Below the pieces are notes generated by a model. That model had not been told where the DNA came from. It did no database searches and saw only the letters and a list, made by a program, of their open reading frames with translations. 30,014 nt of DNA, taken from positions 1 through 30,014 of the forward strand of contig JBBDIE010000080.1 in assembly GCA_040880545.1 (NCBI GenBank), in the 5' to 3' direction. The translations under genes and the position numbers were made by a program. Shown in pieces: positions 7,703-15,479 of this stretch (positions are counted from its first letter, which is position 1; each line of letters opens with the position of its first letter). This DNA comes from M55B112 sp040880545 (GTDB taxonomy: Bacteria > Bacteroidota > Bacteroidia > Bacteroidales > GCA-2748055).

Positions 7703-7963
7703 ATGGCACATAAGAAAGGGGCCGGTAGTTCAAGAAACGGGCGCGAATCGGAAAGCAAAAGACTGGGCATCAAAATTTACGGGGGCCAGGAAGTTACTGC
7801 CGGAAATATTATTGTTCGGCAGCGGGGTACTGTACACAATCCGGGTCCTAATGTGGGCATGGGTAAGGACCATACCCTCTACGCACTCATCAACGGAAAA
7901 GTAAAATTCCAGAAGAAAACTAACAACAAATCGTTTGTTACTGTTGAGCCACTGGAAAACTAA
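7703..7963 (+). CDS. rpmA: 50S ribosomal protein bL27
   Basis: Large-subunit protein whose N-terminus reaches toward the peptidyl-transferase centre. It has 86 residues, the normal length, starting MAHKKGAGSSRNGRESESKR and containing the conserved VRQRGT and GMGKDHTLYAL blocks. The N-terminus is already in mature form; the cleaved extension seen in Firmicutes is absent. It lies 27 bp after rplU, on the same transcript, and is followed by a strong intrinsic terminator, so the ribosomal pair forms a closed two-gene unit. Confidence 0.97.
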   Translation: MAHKKGAGSSRNGRESESKRLGIKIYGGQEVTAGNIIVRQRGTVHNPGPNVGMGKDHTLYALINGKVKFQKKTNNKSFVTVEPLEN

Positions 7964-7996
7964 GTTCAATAAGTAGAAAAACATTTTAAATATTCA

Positions 7997-8037
7997 CCTG
8001 TAATCAGCTACCTTTATAGCAGATTACAGGTTTTTTT
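7997..8037 (+). terminator. Intrinsic terminator after rpmA
   Basis: Perfect 9-bp stem CCTGTAATC/GATTACAGG (7997-8005 with 8022-8030), followed at once by seven T residues (8031-8037). Inside the loop GCTA (8007-8010) can pair with TAGC (8017-8020) across an A/A mismatch, extending the hairpin and leaving a 6-nt apical loop. It is the clearest terminator in the window. The serS start codon lies only 14 nt after the T-tract. Confidence 0.85.
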
Positions 8038-8051
8038 ATACCATATAACTT

Positions 8052-9329
8052 ATGCTTACGATTCCATTCATCAGGGATAACCGCGTAAAGGTGATCCAAC
8101 AACTTACAATTAAAAATTTTGATGCAGCAGCCCTCATCGACCGGCTCCTTGAAGCCGATATCATACGCAGGGAAAATCAGGTGAGGACCAATGAGTTGCA
8201 GGCGGAGATGAACCTGGTCAGCAAAGAGATCGGACAACTTATCAAAAACGGGGAGCAGGAAAAGGCGACCATGGCCAGGCAGCGTACATCAGACCTGAAG
8301 GAGGCCATTAAAGAGCTCTCCTCGGGTATGCAGGAGGCGGGCGATCTGATCGCCGATTTGCTGGTTCAGATACCCAATGTCCCCCACGAACTGGTACCAC
8401 CCGGGAAGTCGGAGGCCGACAACCAGTTGATCCGGCAGGGGGGAGAAATGCCAAAACTACCGGCCGATGCAATGCCCCACTGGGAAATTGCAAAGATTTA
8501 TGACATTATAGACTTTGACCTGGGAGTAAAACTTACCGGTGCCGGTTTTCCGGTTTACAAGGGAGCAGGCGCCAGGCTTCAGCGTGCATTGATCTCCTAT
8601 TTCCTGGATCGCAACACCCAGGCAGGCTATACAGAAATATTACCCCCGCTGATGGTCAATGCGGATTCCGGTTTTGGAACAGGGCAACTCCCCGACAAAG
8701 AGGGACAAATGTACCATGTGCAGTCCGATGATTTTTACCTGATCCCCACAGCCGAGGTACCTGTTACCAACATTTACAGGGATGTGATCCTGGAAGAGCC
8801 ACAATTGCCGATAAAGAATACCGCCTATACACCATGTTTCCGGCGGGAAGCCGGATCGTACGGAAAGGATGTGCGCGGACTCAACCGAGTTCACCAGTTT
8901 GATAAGGTGGAAATCGTGCAGATCCAGGCGCCGGAGAAAAGTTACGGGGCGTTGGAGGAAATGGTAACGCATATTGAGTCACTGATCAATGAGCTGAAGC
9001 TTCCCTACAGAATTGTAAGGCTTTGCGGAGGTGATCTCAGTTTTACATCGGCCATGACCTACGATTTTGAAGTATTTGCCGCAGCCCAGAGTAAATGGCT
9101 GGAAGTCAGCTCGGTATCCAATTTCGAATCATACCAGGCCAACCGATTGAAATTAAGGTACAAAAAAGAGGGTGAGAAAAAACCGATGCTGGCCCATACC
9201 CTCAACGGGAGTGCTTTGGCACTGCCCAGGATCGTTGCCTCCCTGCTGGAAAATAACCAGACTGAAAAGGGCATTATGGTGCCTGAGGTACTGATCCCAT
9301 ACATGGGAACCGATATGATCACTAAATAA
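8052..9329 (+). CDS. serS: Serine--tRNA ligase
   Basis: Charges tRNA-Ser with serine in the cytoplasm. At 425 residues it has the normal family length. The N-terminal antiparallel coiled-coil arm (about 25-105) that grips the tRNA long variable arm is present. The class II catalytic core follows, with TAEVP (233-237) in the serine/ATP pocket, motif 2 around FRREAGSYGKDVRGL (263-277) with Arg264, and motif 3 NGSALALPR (385-393) with Arg393. The ATG at 8052 gives the standard MLTIPFIRDN start. It begins 14 nt after the rpmA terminator with no room for a full separate promoter downstream of the hairpin, so it is either expressed from a promoter overlapping the hairpin or by read-through. The EamA gene follows after 9 bp. 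Confidence 0.97.
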   Translation: MLTIPFIRDNRVKVIQQLTIKNFDAAALIDRLLEADIIRRENQVRTNELQAEMNLVSKEIGQLIKNGEQEKATMARQRTSDLKEAIKELSSGMQEAGDLIADLLVQIPNVPHELVPPGKSEADNQLIRQGGEMPKLPADAMPHWEIAKIYDIIDFDLGVKLTGAGFPVYKGAGARLQRALISYFLDRNTQAGYTEILPPLMVNADSGFGTGQLPDKEGQMYHVQSDDFYLIPTAEVPVTNIYRDVILEEPQLPIKNTAYTPCFRREAGSYGKDVRGLNRVHQFDKVEIVQIQAPEKSYGALEEMVTHIESLINELKLPYRIVRLCGGDLSFTSAMTYDFEVFAAAQSKWLEVSSVSNFESYQANRLKLRYKKEGEKKPMLAHTLNGSALALPRIVASLLENNQTEKGIMVPEVLIPYMGTDMITK

Positions 9330-9338
9330 ACTACCTGC

Positions 9339-10241
9339 GTGGGGAACTCCAGTAACCAGTCGAAAGCCTATTTGTACGCAATACTTGCCGTGCTTTTCTG
9401 GTCCACTGTACCCACCGCCTTTAAGCTGGGTTTAAGGTTTCAGGACAATTACCAGATGGTCACCGGGGCGGCCATTGTATCCACAGTGGTTCTCGGAATG
9501 GCCGTACTGCTCCAGGGTAAGCTGAAAATCCTCGGAACACTGAAGGGAAGGGATTTCCTGCGTTCCGCCCTGTTGGGTATGCTCAATCCTGCCCTCTATT
9601 ACCTTGTGCTGTTCCGTGCATACAACCTGCTTCCCGGACAGGTGGCCCAACCCCTGAACATGACCTGGCCCATTGTGCTGGTATTGATCTCTATCCCCTT
9701 GTTGCATCAGAAAATCGGATGGTTAAGTATCCTCTCCATGATCATCAGTTTTGCAGGAGTGATCGTGCTTTCACTGCAGGGTGGAAACCTGTTCAGCGAA
9801 GATTCCAATTTGCTGGGTGTGATTTTGGCCCTGGCCACCGCCGTACTCTGGGCCTTCTACTGGATTTTCAACATGAAGAACAGGATCGATGATGTGGTTG
9901 GACTGTTCCTGATCTTCGCCTTTGCCTCCCTGTACCTGCTGGCCGGCGGAATTTTCAGGGACCCGGGGTTGCCTGTGGGGCCGGAGGCGTGGGCCGCTGC
10001 ATTCTATATTGGCATCTTCGAAATGGGTCTGGCATTTGTACTGTGGCTAAAGGCACTTCAGCTTTCAACCACTACTGCCAGGATATCCAACCTGGTTTTT
10101 ATTGCACCATTTATCAACCTTATCTTCGTTCACTACATCCTCGGTGAAAGCATCTATATTTCCACTATATTTGGAATTATACTCGTGGTATCAGGAATCA
10201 TTATTCAAAACAGAGCACAGCATAGCAATGGCCCAGCCTGA
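9339..10241 (+). CDS. EamA/DMT-family transporter
   Basis: Inner-membrane protein of 300 residues with about ten hydrophobic helices arranged as two EamA repeats, the drug/metabolite transporter fold. The first repeat opens with YAILAVLFWSTVPTAFKLGL. The second repeat contains LATAVLWAFYWIFN, and the final helices are near SNLVFIAPFINLIFV and IFGIILVVSGIII. Members export amino acids, nucleotides' precursors or other small metabolites; the substrate here is not recognisable. The start is GTG, 9 bp after serS; no ATG lies ahead of the first helix, and the next Met (about residue 40) would delete it. Its 3' end overlaps the ruvC start by 14 bp, so serS, this gene and ruvC form one transcript. 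Confidence 0.88.
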   Translation: MGNSSNQSKAYLYAILAVLFWSTVPTAFKLGLRFQDNYQMVTGAAIVSTVVLGMAVLLQGKLKILGTLKGRDFLRSALLGMLNPALYYLVLFRAYNLLPGQVAQPLNMTWPIVLVLISIPLLHQKIGWLSILSMIISFAGVIVLSLQGGNLFSEDSNLLGVILALATAVLWAFYWIFNMKNRIDDVVGLFLIFAFASLYLLAGGIFRDPGLPVGPEAWAAAFYIGIFEMGLAFVLWLKALQLSTTTARISNLVFIAPFINLIFVHYILGESIYISTIFGIILVVSGIIIQNRAQHSNGPA

Positions 10242-10782
10242 CAGGATCATATTAGGTATAGACCCCGGAACAACCATCATGGGATTTGGCGTGCTGGATG
10301 CCACGGGCAAAAATCCGGGTTTCATCGACATGGGAATGCTGGATCTCAGGAAAGAGGGTGATCATTACCAGAAACTGAACGCCATCTTCCGGTCCACTGT
10401 GAAATTAATCGAGAATTATGCACCCATGGAGCTGGCCATCGAAGCTCCCTTTTATGGTAAAAATATTCAGTCCATGCTCAAACTCGGGAGAGCACAAGGG
10501 GTGGCCATTGCCGCGGCCCTCTCTATGGATCTGCCTGTATTTGAATATGCCCCCCGGAAGATCAAACTGGCCATTACCGGTGGCGGACAATCATCCAAAG
10601 AGCAGGTAGCGGGGATGCTGGCACGGATGTTCATGATCAAAAATATGCCCGACAATCTGGATGCCACAGACGGACTCGCGGTTGCAGTGTGTCATTTTTA
10701 TGAAAAAGGATCGCCACAAAAGAAATCAACCGTTAAAAACTGGGAAGATTTTGTCAGAAAAAACCCGGGAAGGGTAAAGTAA
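10228..10782 (+). CDS. ruvC: Crossover junction endodeoxyribonuclease RuvC
   Basis: Resolves Holliday junctions in homologous recombination as a homodimer working with RuvAB. It has 184 residues, the usual size. The four acidic catalytic residues of the RNase H fold are visible: Asp12 in LGIDPGTT, Glu72 in AIEAPFYGKN, and Asp145 and Asp148 in DATDGLAVA. The open frame extends upstream to 10102, but that part lies inside the EamA gene and is not RuvC-like. The ATG at 10228 gives the normal MAQPDRIILGIDPGT start and a 14-bp overlap with the preceding gene. ruvA and ruvB are not in the window. The 3' end faces the HIT gene across a 113-bp gap with no convincing terminator. Confidence 0.95.
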   Translation: MAQPDRIILGIDPGTTIMGFGVLDATGKNPGFIDMGMLDLRKEGDHYQKLNAIFRSTVKLIENYAPMELAIEAPFYGKNIQSMLKLGRAQGVAIAAALSMDLPVFEYAPRKIKLAITGGGQSSKEQVAGMLARMFMIKNMPDNLDATDGLAVAVCHFYEKGSPQKKSTVKNWEDFVRKNPGRVK

Positions 10783-10895
10783 AAACAATGTACTGTCTCC
10801 TCTGTAGTTAAAAAAAGGCCCCTGCAATGGAATCCTGGTAGTCACCAACCAGCTACCGGCAACCTCGCTCCATCTTGAATGTTGAAAACAAACAG

Positions 10896-11291
10896 TCAGC
10901 TTAACTCCCCGGTGATTTTTGCTGCGATTTCCCCGAACTCCTCCTCACTCAACTTCAGCTTGGGTTTACTGAATTCTATGTCATACAGATCATTGATCGG
11001 ACAAAGGTGGATATGGGCATGAGGCACTTCCAGCCCCAGTACAGCGATCCCTACACGCTTGCAATCCATTGTTTTATCGATGGCCAGCGCCACTTTTTTG
11101 GCAAATTTCATCATATCCCCCAGCAACGCATCCTCCAGGTTAAAGAGATAATCCTCTTCTACCTTGGGTACCACCAGGGTATGCCCTTTGGCCAGTGGGT
11201 TGATATCGAGAAAGGCGAAGAATCGCTCATCTTCGGCTATTTTGTAACATGGAATTTCTCCATTGATGATCCTGGTAAAAATGGAAGCCAT
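10896..11291 (-). CDS. HIT (histidine triad) family protein
   Basis: Small cytoplasmic nucleotide-binding hydrolase or transferase of the HIT family, which typically cleaves nucleoside phosphoramidates or adenylated substrates as a dimer. The 131 residues include the N-terminal CIFxRIxxGEIP-like stretch (SIFTRIINGEIPCYKIAED), GHTLVVPK (36-43) and the catalytic triad HAHIHL with His91, His93 and His95. The last 25 residues are an acidic helical tail. It lies 11 bp downstream of greA and is almost certainly cotranscribed with it, a pairing seen in other Bacteroidota. The physiological substrate is unknown. Confidence 0.93.
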   Translation of the reverse strand: MASIFTRIINGEIPCYKIAEDERFFAFLDINPLAKGHTLVVPKVEEDYLFNLEDALLGDMMKFAKKVALAIDKTMDCKRVGIAVLGLEVPHAHIHLCPINDLYDIEFSKPKLKLSEEEFGEIAAKITGELS

Positions 11292-11302
11292 GGTGAATGA
11301 TT

Positions 11303-11776
11303 TTACATGGATATATCCATGATTTCAAATGTAATATCTCCGGATGGCACCTTAATTTCGGCCACCTCTCCAACTTTTTTACCCAGGAGACCCCGGGCAA
11401 TAGGGGTAGTTACTGCAATCTTTCCGGCTTTTATATCCGATTCGCTTTCGGACACAATTGTATATTCAACGATCTTATCAGTCTTGCGGTTTTTGATTTT
11501 CACCTTGTTCATGATCTGAACCTTACTTGTGTCGATCATCGATGTATCAAGGACCCTGGCGCTTACAACCATCTCTTCGAGTCTGGCAATTTTCATCTCC
11601 AGCATTCCCTGAGCCTCTTTCGCTGCATCATATTCGGCATTCTCCGACAAATCGCCTTTATCTCTCGCTTCTGCAATTTGCTCTGAAATTGACGGACGTT
11701 CAACTTTAACCAGATGCTCCAGTTCTTTCTTAAGTTTCGCCAGTCCCTCTTCGGTCATATATGACACATTTGACAT
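11303..11776 (-). CDS. greA: Transcription elongation factor GreA
   Basis: Stimulates RNA polymerase to cleave backtracked transcripts through its secondary channel. The 157 residues match the family length. An N-terminal coiled coil (about 1-75) carries YMTEEGLAKLKKELEHL, and DKGDLSENAEYDAAKEAQ around 43-60 holds the acidic tip (Asp-Glu region) that acts at the polymerase active site. A C-terminal FKBP-like domain has GKIAVTTPIARGLLGKKVGE. An ATG at 11791 is in frame, but the start at 11776 gives the usual MSNVxYxTEEG and is preceded by GGAGGA about 7 nt upstream. That is one of the few Shine-Dalgarno-like sequences in the window. The HIT gene follows after 11 bp. Confidence 0.95.
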   Translation of the reverse strand: MSNVSYMTEEGLAKLKKELEHLVKVERPSISEQIAEARDKGDLSENAEYDAAKEAQGMLEMKIARLEEMVVSARVLDTSMIDTSKVQIMNKVKIKNRKTDKIVEYTIVSESESDIKAGKIAVTTPIARGLLGKKVGEVAEIKVPSGDITFEIMDISM

Positions 11777-11851
11777 AGCTTTTTCCTCCATGATATTAAT
11801 ACATTAAAAACAAAAAAAGAATCCCGTTTGGCCCGGAACTCTTTAACGTCA

Positions 11852-11859
11852 CAAAGTTA
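11852..11859 (-). promoter_or_regulatory. Possible -7 promoter box for greA-HIT
   Basis: The minus strand reads TAACTTTG, a full match to TAnnTTTG, just past the stop of the upstream membrane-protein gene. It would give a leader of about 70 nt before greA. No TTTG is seen at the expected -33 position, so support is partial. Confidence 0.35.
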
Positions 11860-11867
11860 TGAAATAA

Positions 11868-12395
11868 TTAGTATTCTTTCCTGTTAATTATGGATGAATA
11901 AATCACAGCCGTACCCAGATCGAAATCACTCACAATATCATAATAATCCGGATAATTCATATCATCGATATCTATAACATCTAATACACCCTGATCCTGA
12001 TTGGCCGCATCCTCCCGGATCTGATCCAGGTTCTCCTGCTTTTCAGGATCCAGAATTCCTGCATAATGACTGTAATGATCTGTAACTTGGGCGGGGGTCT
12101 CTTCTTCATATTGTTCCCCAAAGCCGTCATATTCGGCCTCTTCTTCCTGGTAGATTGTCTGTACGGGAGGTTCGGCGGCACTGGTTTCGTACGACCGCTG
12201 GTCCTTAACCTCTTTCGATTCATCAATAAAGCCTTCAATCCGCTCTTCCAGTGTTTCAAAGAAACCCCTGGATTCATGCGTTCCATCAGTACCAGCGTGA
12301 TCCCGGGCATGCCGCTTCTTATTACCTAAAGCACCCACGATGACCACAATGATCGTGATAATGATATAAATCAGTGTTCCGATGTCAATATCCAT
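11868..12395 (-). CDS. Small membrane-anchored acidic protein of unknown function
   Basis: I do not recognise a named family. The 175-residue protein has one N-terminal hydrophobic helix (about 6-24, GTLIYIIITIIVVIVGALG) followed by a short basic stretch NKKRHARDH, which would hold the rest in the cytoplasm. From residue 35 on it is strongly acidic, with many Glu/Asp/Tyr, and looks disordered (EEEAEYDGFGEQYEEETPA), then a small C-terminal region ending DFDLGTAVIYSSIINRKEY. This last block, with the helix, resembles short uncharacterised Bacteroidota membrane proteins. It lies upstream of greA on the same strand with a 91-bp gap and is divergent from the Rieske-like gene. It may be a membrane scaffold, but nothing in the sequence proves a role. 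Confidence 0.7.
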   Translation of the reverse strand: MDIDIGTLIYIIITIIVVIVGALGNKKRHARDHAGTDGTHESRGFFETLEERIEGFIDESKEVKDQRSYETSAAEPPVQTIYQEEEAEYDGFGEQYEEETPAQVTDHYSHYAGILDPEKQENLDQIREDAANQDQGVLDVIDIDDMNYPDYYDIVSDFDLGTAVIYSSIINRKEY

Positions 12396-12477
12396 CCTTT
12401 TAGCGCTTTAGCTGCAATATATTGATGTAATTCTCAGTTAAAAATACAAAAAATAATTAACTTAATTAAGCGAATCC

Positions 12478-12485
12478 TATCTTTG
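12478..12485 (+). promoter_or_regulatory. -7 promoter box directly before the Rieske-like gene
   Basis: TATCTTTG matches TAnnTTTG fully and ends 4 nt before the first ATG (12490). With this spacing transcription would start at about 12488-12492, so the message would be leaderless or nearly so. No good TTTG is seen 19-21 nt upstream, where the sequence is AT-rich. Confidence 0.45.
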
Positions 12486-12489
12486 TGAA

Positions 12490-12927
12490 ATGAAGATGAT
12501 ATTAAACAGGTTTAAAATCCGGTTTTGGATAACCGCCCTTTCATTTCTCGCTGTCACGTGCGAATCGGGAGGCTACCGGATACCGTATGTAAAAGTTGAT
12601 CTTCATCTCAACATCATCAGTGAACTGGGCAATCCTGCCCTTCATTCTCATACACCCACCGATGGCGGGGTAAACGGACTCATTGTCTACCGAGAAGATT
12701 ACGACCTGTTTCATGTGTACGACCGGACCTGTACCCTGTACCCTGAACATAACAAAGCGGTGGAACCGGATACGGTTTTCGATGGTGTATACACCTGCCC
12801 GGAGTGCAGTTCTCAATTCCTGATATCCTTCGACGAAGCCCAACCGATCGGCGGACCGGCCGTTTACTCCCTGCATAAGTACTACTCCACGGTTGATGGT
12901 GATTTACTGCATGTTTATAATTATTAA
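12490..12927 (+). CDS. Exported Rieske-fold-like protein with altered metal ligands
   Basis: A 145-residue protein with an N-terminal export signal (basic start, hydrophobic 12-22) ending at AVTC24. This resembles a lipobox but has Ala and Thr at unusual positions, so lipidation is likely rather than certain. The mature part resembles a small Bacteroidota family related to Rieske ferredoxin domains: GLIVYREDYDLFHVYDRTC (63-81), then TCPECSSQF (102-110) and GGPAVYSLHKY near the end. In a true Rieske site the ligands are CxH and CxxH. Here the first box is Cys81 with the nearest His at 87, and the second is Cys103-x2-Cys106, so a classical 2Fe-2S cluster is unlikely; a zinc or structural site is possible. 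A second ATG at 12496 is an alternative start. It is a single gene between divergent and convergent neighbours. Confidence 0.72.
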   Translation: MKMILNRFKIRFWITALSFLAVTCESGGYRIPYVKVDLHLNIISELGNPALHSHTPTDGGVNGLIVYREDYDLFHVYDRTCTLYPEHNKAVEPDTVFDGVYTCPECSSQFLISFDEAQPIGGPAVYSLHKYYSTVDGDLLHVYNY

Positions 12928-12957
12928 TCACCAGTTACCTTACAACCGGCTCCTGGC

Positions 12958-14379
12958 CTAATACCTGTAATGTTCGGGCTTATATGGCCCTTCCGTTGAA
13001 ACGCCCAGGTAGGAAGCCTGGTCATCGGTAAGTTTAGTCAGCTTCACCCCCAGTTGCTCCAGGTGCAGCCTGGCAACCTCCTCATCGAGCCTTTTGGGTA
13101 GCATGTATACGCCCAGCTCATAATCATTTTTCCACAGGTCAAGCTGTGCCAGTGTCTGGTTTGAAAATGAGTTACTCATTACAAATGACGGGTGGCCGGT
13201 GGCACAACCCAGGTTTACCAGTCTTCCCTCGGCAAGCATAAAGATCGCGTGTCCGTCTTCAAAAATATATTTGTCCACCTGGGGCTTAATGTTTACCCGC
13301 TTCACATTATCCAGGCTGTTCAGTTTGTCAACCTGTATCTCATTGTCGAAATGGCCAATATTACATACAATCGCCTGGTCCTTCATGGCTTCCATGTGTT
13401 CGGTGGTAATAATATCTTTGTTTCCGGTTGTGGTGACAAAAATATTTCCTTCCTGCAGTGCCTCTTCCAAGGTAGTTACCTGATATCCTTCCATGGCCGC
13501 CTGCAGTGCGCAAATCGGATCAATTTCGGTAATAATAACACGTGCCCCGTATGATTTCATAGAATGTGCACACCCCTTGCCCACATCACCATATCCTGCC
13601 ACAACAACCACTTTACCAGCCACCATTACATCGGTGGCCCTTTTGATACCATCTGCCAGTGATTCACGACAGCCGTAAAGGTTATCGAATTTGGATTTGG
13701 TCACTGAATCGTTTACATTGATGGCCGGGAAAAGCAGTTCATCCTTTTCAAGCATCTGGTACAGTCTGTGAACGCCGGTAGTGGTCTCCTCAGAAACACC
13801 CTTCATTTCTGCAACGGTCCGGGTCCATTTCTGTGGATCCTCCTGCAAAATTCTCTTCAATGTGGATAAAACCACCTGCTCTTCTCTGTTGGAGGCCTTC
13901 ACATCCAGTACGGAACCATCCTTTTCAGCAGCAAATCCTTTATGTACAAGTAATGTTGCATCACCACCATCATCCACAATCAGGTTTGGCCCTTTACCAT
14001 CAGGGAAGGAGAGTGCCTGGGCGGTACACCACCAGTATTCTTCCAGTGTTTCGCCTTTCCACGCAAATACAGGAATGCCGGCTTCAGCAATGGCAGCCGC
14101 AGCATGGTCCTGTGTGGAGAAAATGTTACAACTTGCCCACCTTACATCTGCTCCCAATGCCTTCAGTGTCTCGATTAACACAGCCGTCTGGATGGTCATG
14201 TGAAGTGATCCCATGATCCTGGCCCCTTGCAGCGGTTTTTCGCTGGCATGTTTTTCACGGATTGCCATTAAACCCGGCATCTCGCGTTCAGCGATTTCAA
14301 TCTCTTTTCTACCAAACTCAGCCAGCTTTATATCAGCAACTTTGTACGGCAATGATTCAACATACGTCATTGTGTCCAT
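12958..14379 (-). CDS. ahcY: Adenosylhomocysteinase (S-adenosyl-L-homocysteine hydrolase)
   Basis: Hydrolyses S-adenosylhomocysteine to adenosine and homocysteine, clearing the inhibitory product of methyl transfer; a cytosolic, NAD-dependent homotetramer. At 473 residues it is the longer bacterial form with the about 40-residue insertion. Visible signatures are the substrate domain start RIMGSLHMTIQTAVLIETL (54-72), the NAD-binding GYGDVGKG (262-269) followed by acidic EID for the ribose, NIGHFDNEIQV, and the tail GPYKPEHYRY whose Lys and Tyr reach the neighbouring subunit's cofactor. It lies 31 bp downstream of ribF in the same direction. A TAATTTTG box (14409-14402, minus strand) overlaps the end of ribF and might give it its own promoter, but the -33 element is not clear. 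Confidence 0.97.
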   Translation of the reverse strand: MDTMTYVESLPYKVADIKLAEFGRKEIEIAEREMPGLMAIREKHASEKPLQGARIMGSLHMTIQTAVLIETLKALGADVRWASCNIFSTQDHAAAAIAEAGIPVFAWKGETLEEYWWCTAQALSFPDGKGPNLIVDDGGDATLLVHKGFAAEKDGSVLDVKASNREEQVVLSTLKRILQEDPQKWTRTVAEMKGVSEETTTGVHRLYQMLEKDELLFPAINVNDSVTKSKFDNLYGCRESLADGIKRATDVMVAGKVVVVAGYGDVGKGCAHSMKSYGARVIITEIDPICALQAAMEGYQVTTLEEALQEGNIFVTTTGNKDIITTEHMEAMKDQAIVCNIGHFDNEIQVDKLNSLDNVKRVNIKPQVDKYIFEDGHAIFMLAEGRLVNLGCATGHPSFVMSNSFSNQTLAQLDLWKNDYELGVYMLPKRLDEEVARLHLEQLGVKLTKLTDDQASYLGVSTEGPYKPEHYRY

Positions 14380-14410
14380 AATAATTTTTTAATTTTCAGT
14401 GCAAAATTAA

Positions 14411-15352
14411 TTATTTCCCCGACAAATACGCCCTGATGATGGCCTCATCTTGCTGCAATTGCTCTCTGAGTCCCGCCAGGGTAGGAAATTTTATTTCATC
14501 CCGCATTCTTTTACGAAAATGTATAACAACTTCCCGGTCATAAAGATCAAAATCCACATCAAAAAGATGCGCTTCAATGACCTTTACCGGGTTGGCGCTG
14601 TCAATGGTCGGCCTGACCCCCACATTCAACATGGCTGGGTACAACGTATCCTCCAACTCAACATGAACCGCGTACACCCCGTCTTTCGGGATCAACTTAT
14701 AGGCCGATTGAGGATTGACATTGGCCGTGGGATACCCGAGTTCTCTCCCAAGCTGGTTTCCCTGTACTACGGTCCCCTCCAGGTAGTAATCGTAATCAAG
14801 CATCATTCTTGTCTTTTCAAGATCTCCCTCAAGAAGTGCATTTCTCACCGATGTGGAACTAATGTTCAGTTCCGCCAATTTGAATTCATCCAGTTTTTCC
14901 ACGATCAGACCTGCTTTCCCGGCACAGTCCGATAGCCCGTTGGGATTATCCTGTCTGTCCCTCCCGAATGAATTGTCGTACCCCAGCAACAACCTGGAGA
15001 CATGTAGTTTTTCTACCAGGTATTCTTTCACAAATTCACAGGCGCTCATGGTCGCCAGCTTCTTATCAAAGGGAATGGTAATGTAATGATCCAGTCCCAG
15101 CTTACTGAGGTGGTGGATCTTCTCTTCCCGGGAATGAAGAAGCCGGAAATTCCATACATCTTTATCCAGAACGATCCTGGGATGTGGCCAGAGGGTAATA
15201 ACCACCGACTCCCCTCCACACTCCCTGGCTTTACTGATCAGCGTCTGCAATATATATTTGTGCCCTTTGTGTACACCGTCAAATATTCCGATCGTAACAA
15301 CCGGATTATTAATTTGTGGCAGGTCATCTATCGTATAAACCTTCATTTTCAT
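14411..15352 (-). CDS. ribF: Bifunctional riboflavin kinase/FAD synthetase
   Basis: Converts riboflavin to FMN and then to FAD in the cytoplasm. The N-terminal FAD synthetase domain carries FDGVHKGH (24-31), the HxGH-type nucleotidyl-transferase motif, and ISSTSVR (164-170), the substitute for the KMSKS-like loop. The C-terminal flavokinase domain (about 186-310) has GRELGYPTANV with the PTAN metal/ATP motif (208-211). Total length is 313 residues, normal for the family. An in-frame ATG at 15370 is less likely: it overlaps the -7 promoter box at 15368-15375, and family members start at MKVY. The ATG at 15352 is used, and the one at 15346 is equally possible. ahcY follows after 31 bp. Confidence 0.95.
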   Translation of the reverse strand: MKMKVYTIDDLPQINNPVVTIGIFDGVHKGHKYILQTLISKARECGGESVVITLWPHPRIVLDKDVWNFRLLHSREEKIHHLSKLGLDHYITIPFDKKLATMSACEFVKEYLVEKLHVSRLLLGYDNSFGRDRQDNPNGLSDCAGKAGLIVEKLDEFKLAELNISSTSVRNALLEGDLEKTRMMLDYDYYLEGTVVQGNQLGRELGYPTANVNPQSAYKLIPKDGVYAVHVELEDTLYPAMLNVGVRPTIDSANPVKVIEAHLFDVDFDLYDREVVIHFRKRMRDEIKFPTLAGLREQLQQDEAIIRAYLSGK

Positions 15353-15367
15353 ACCTGAATTGAGGCA

Positions 15368-15375
15368 CAAATTTA
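15368..15375 (-). promoter_or_regulatory. Probable -7 promoter box for ribF
   Basis: The minus strand reads TAAATTTG, matching TAnnTTTG. The predicted transcription start near 15364 lies a short distance before the ATGs at 15352 and 15346, supporting those starts over the one at 15370. A TTG that could act as -33 is about 24 nt upstream, longer than ideal. Confidence 0.4.
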
Positions 15376-15479
15376 ATAATTTTCACGGGCCCCTGTTTCC
15401 AATTTTAAATCATTTCCCGAAAACGCCGGAAAGTGGGAAATTTCGTACCTTGACAACCTGTCCAAATAAATGATGGTTT

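Noticed and set aside
7297..7773. 158-residue antisense reading frame opposite the bL21 tail, Ala/Phe/Leu rich
   Set aside because: It is a by-product of the Lys/Ala codon repeats on the plus strand, starts nowhere sensible and spans into rpmA.
10102..10227. 42-residue N-terminal extension of RuvC
   Set aside because: This part is inside the EamA gene, is not RuvC-like, and the ATG at 10228 yields the standard RuvC start.
10783..10895. Terminator between ruvC and the HIT gene
   Set aside because: Only a weak 5-bp GGTAG/CTACC pairing without a following T-run on either strand was found.
11777..11791. Upstream ATG as the greA start
   Set aside because: It overlaps the GGAGGA that positions the ATG at 11776 and adds residues not typical of GreA.
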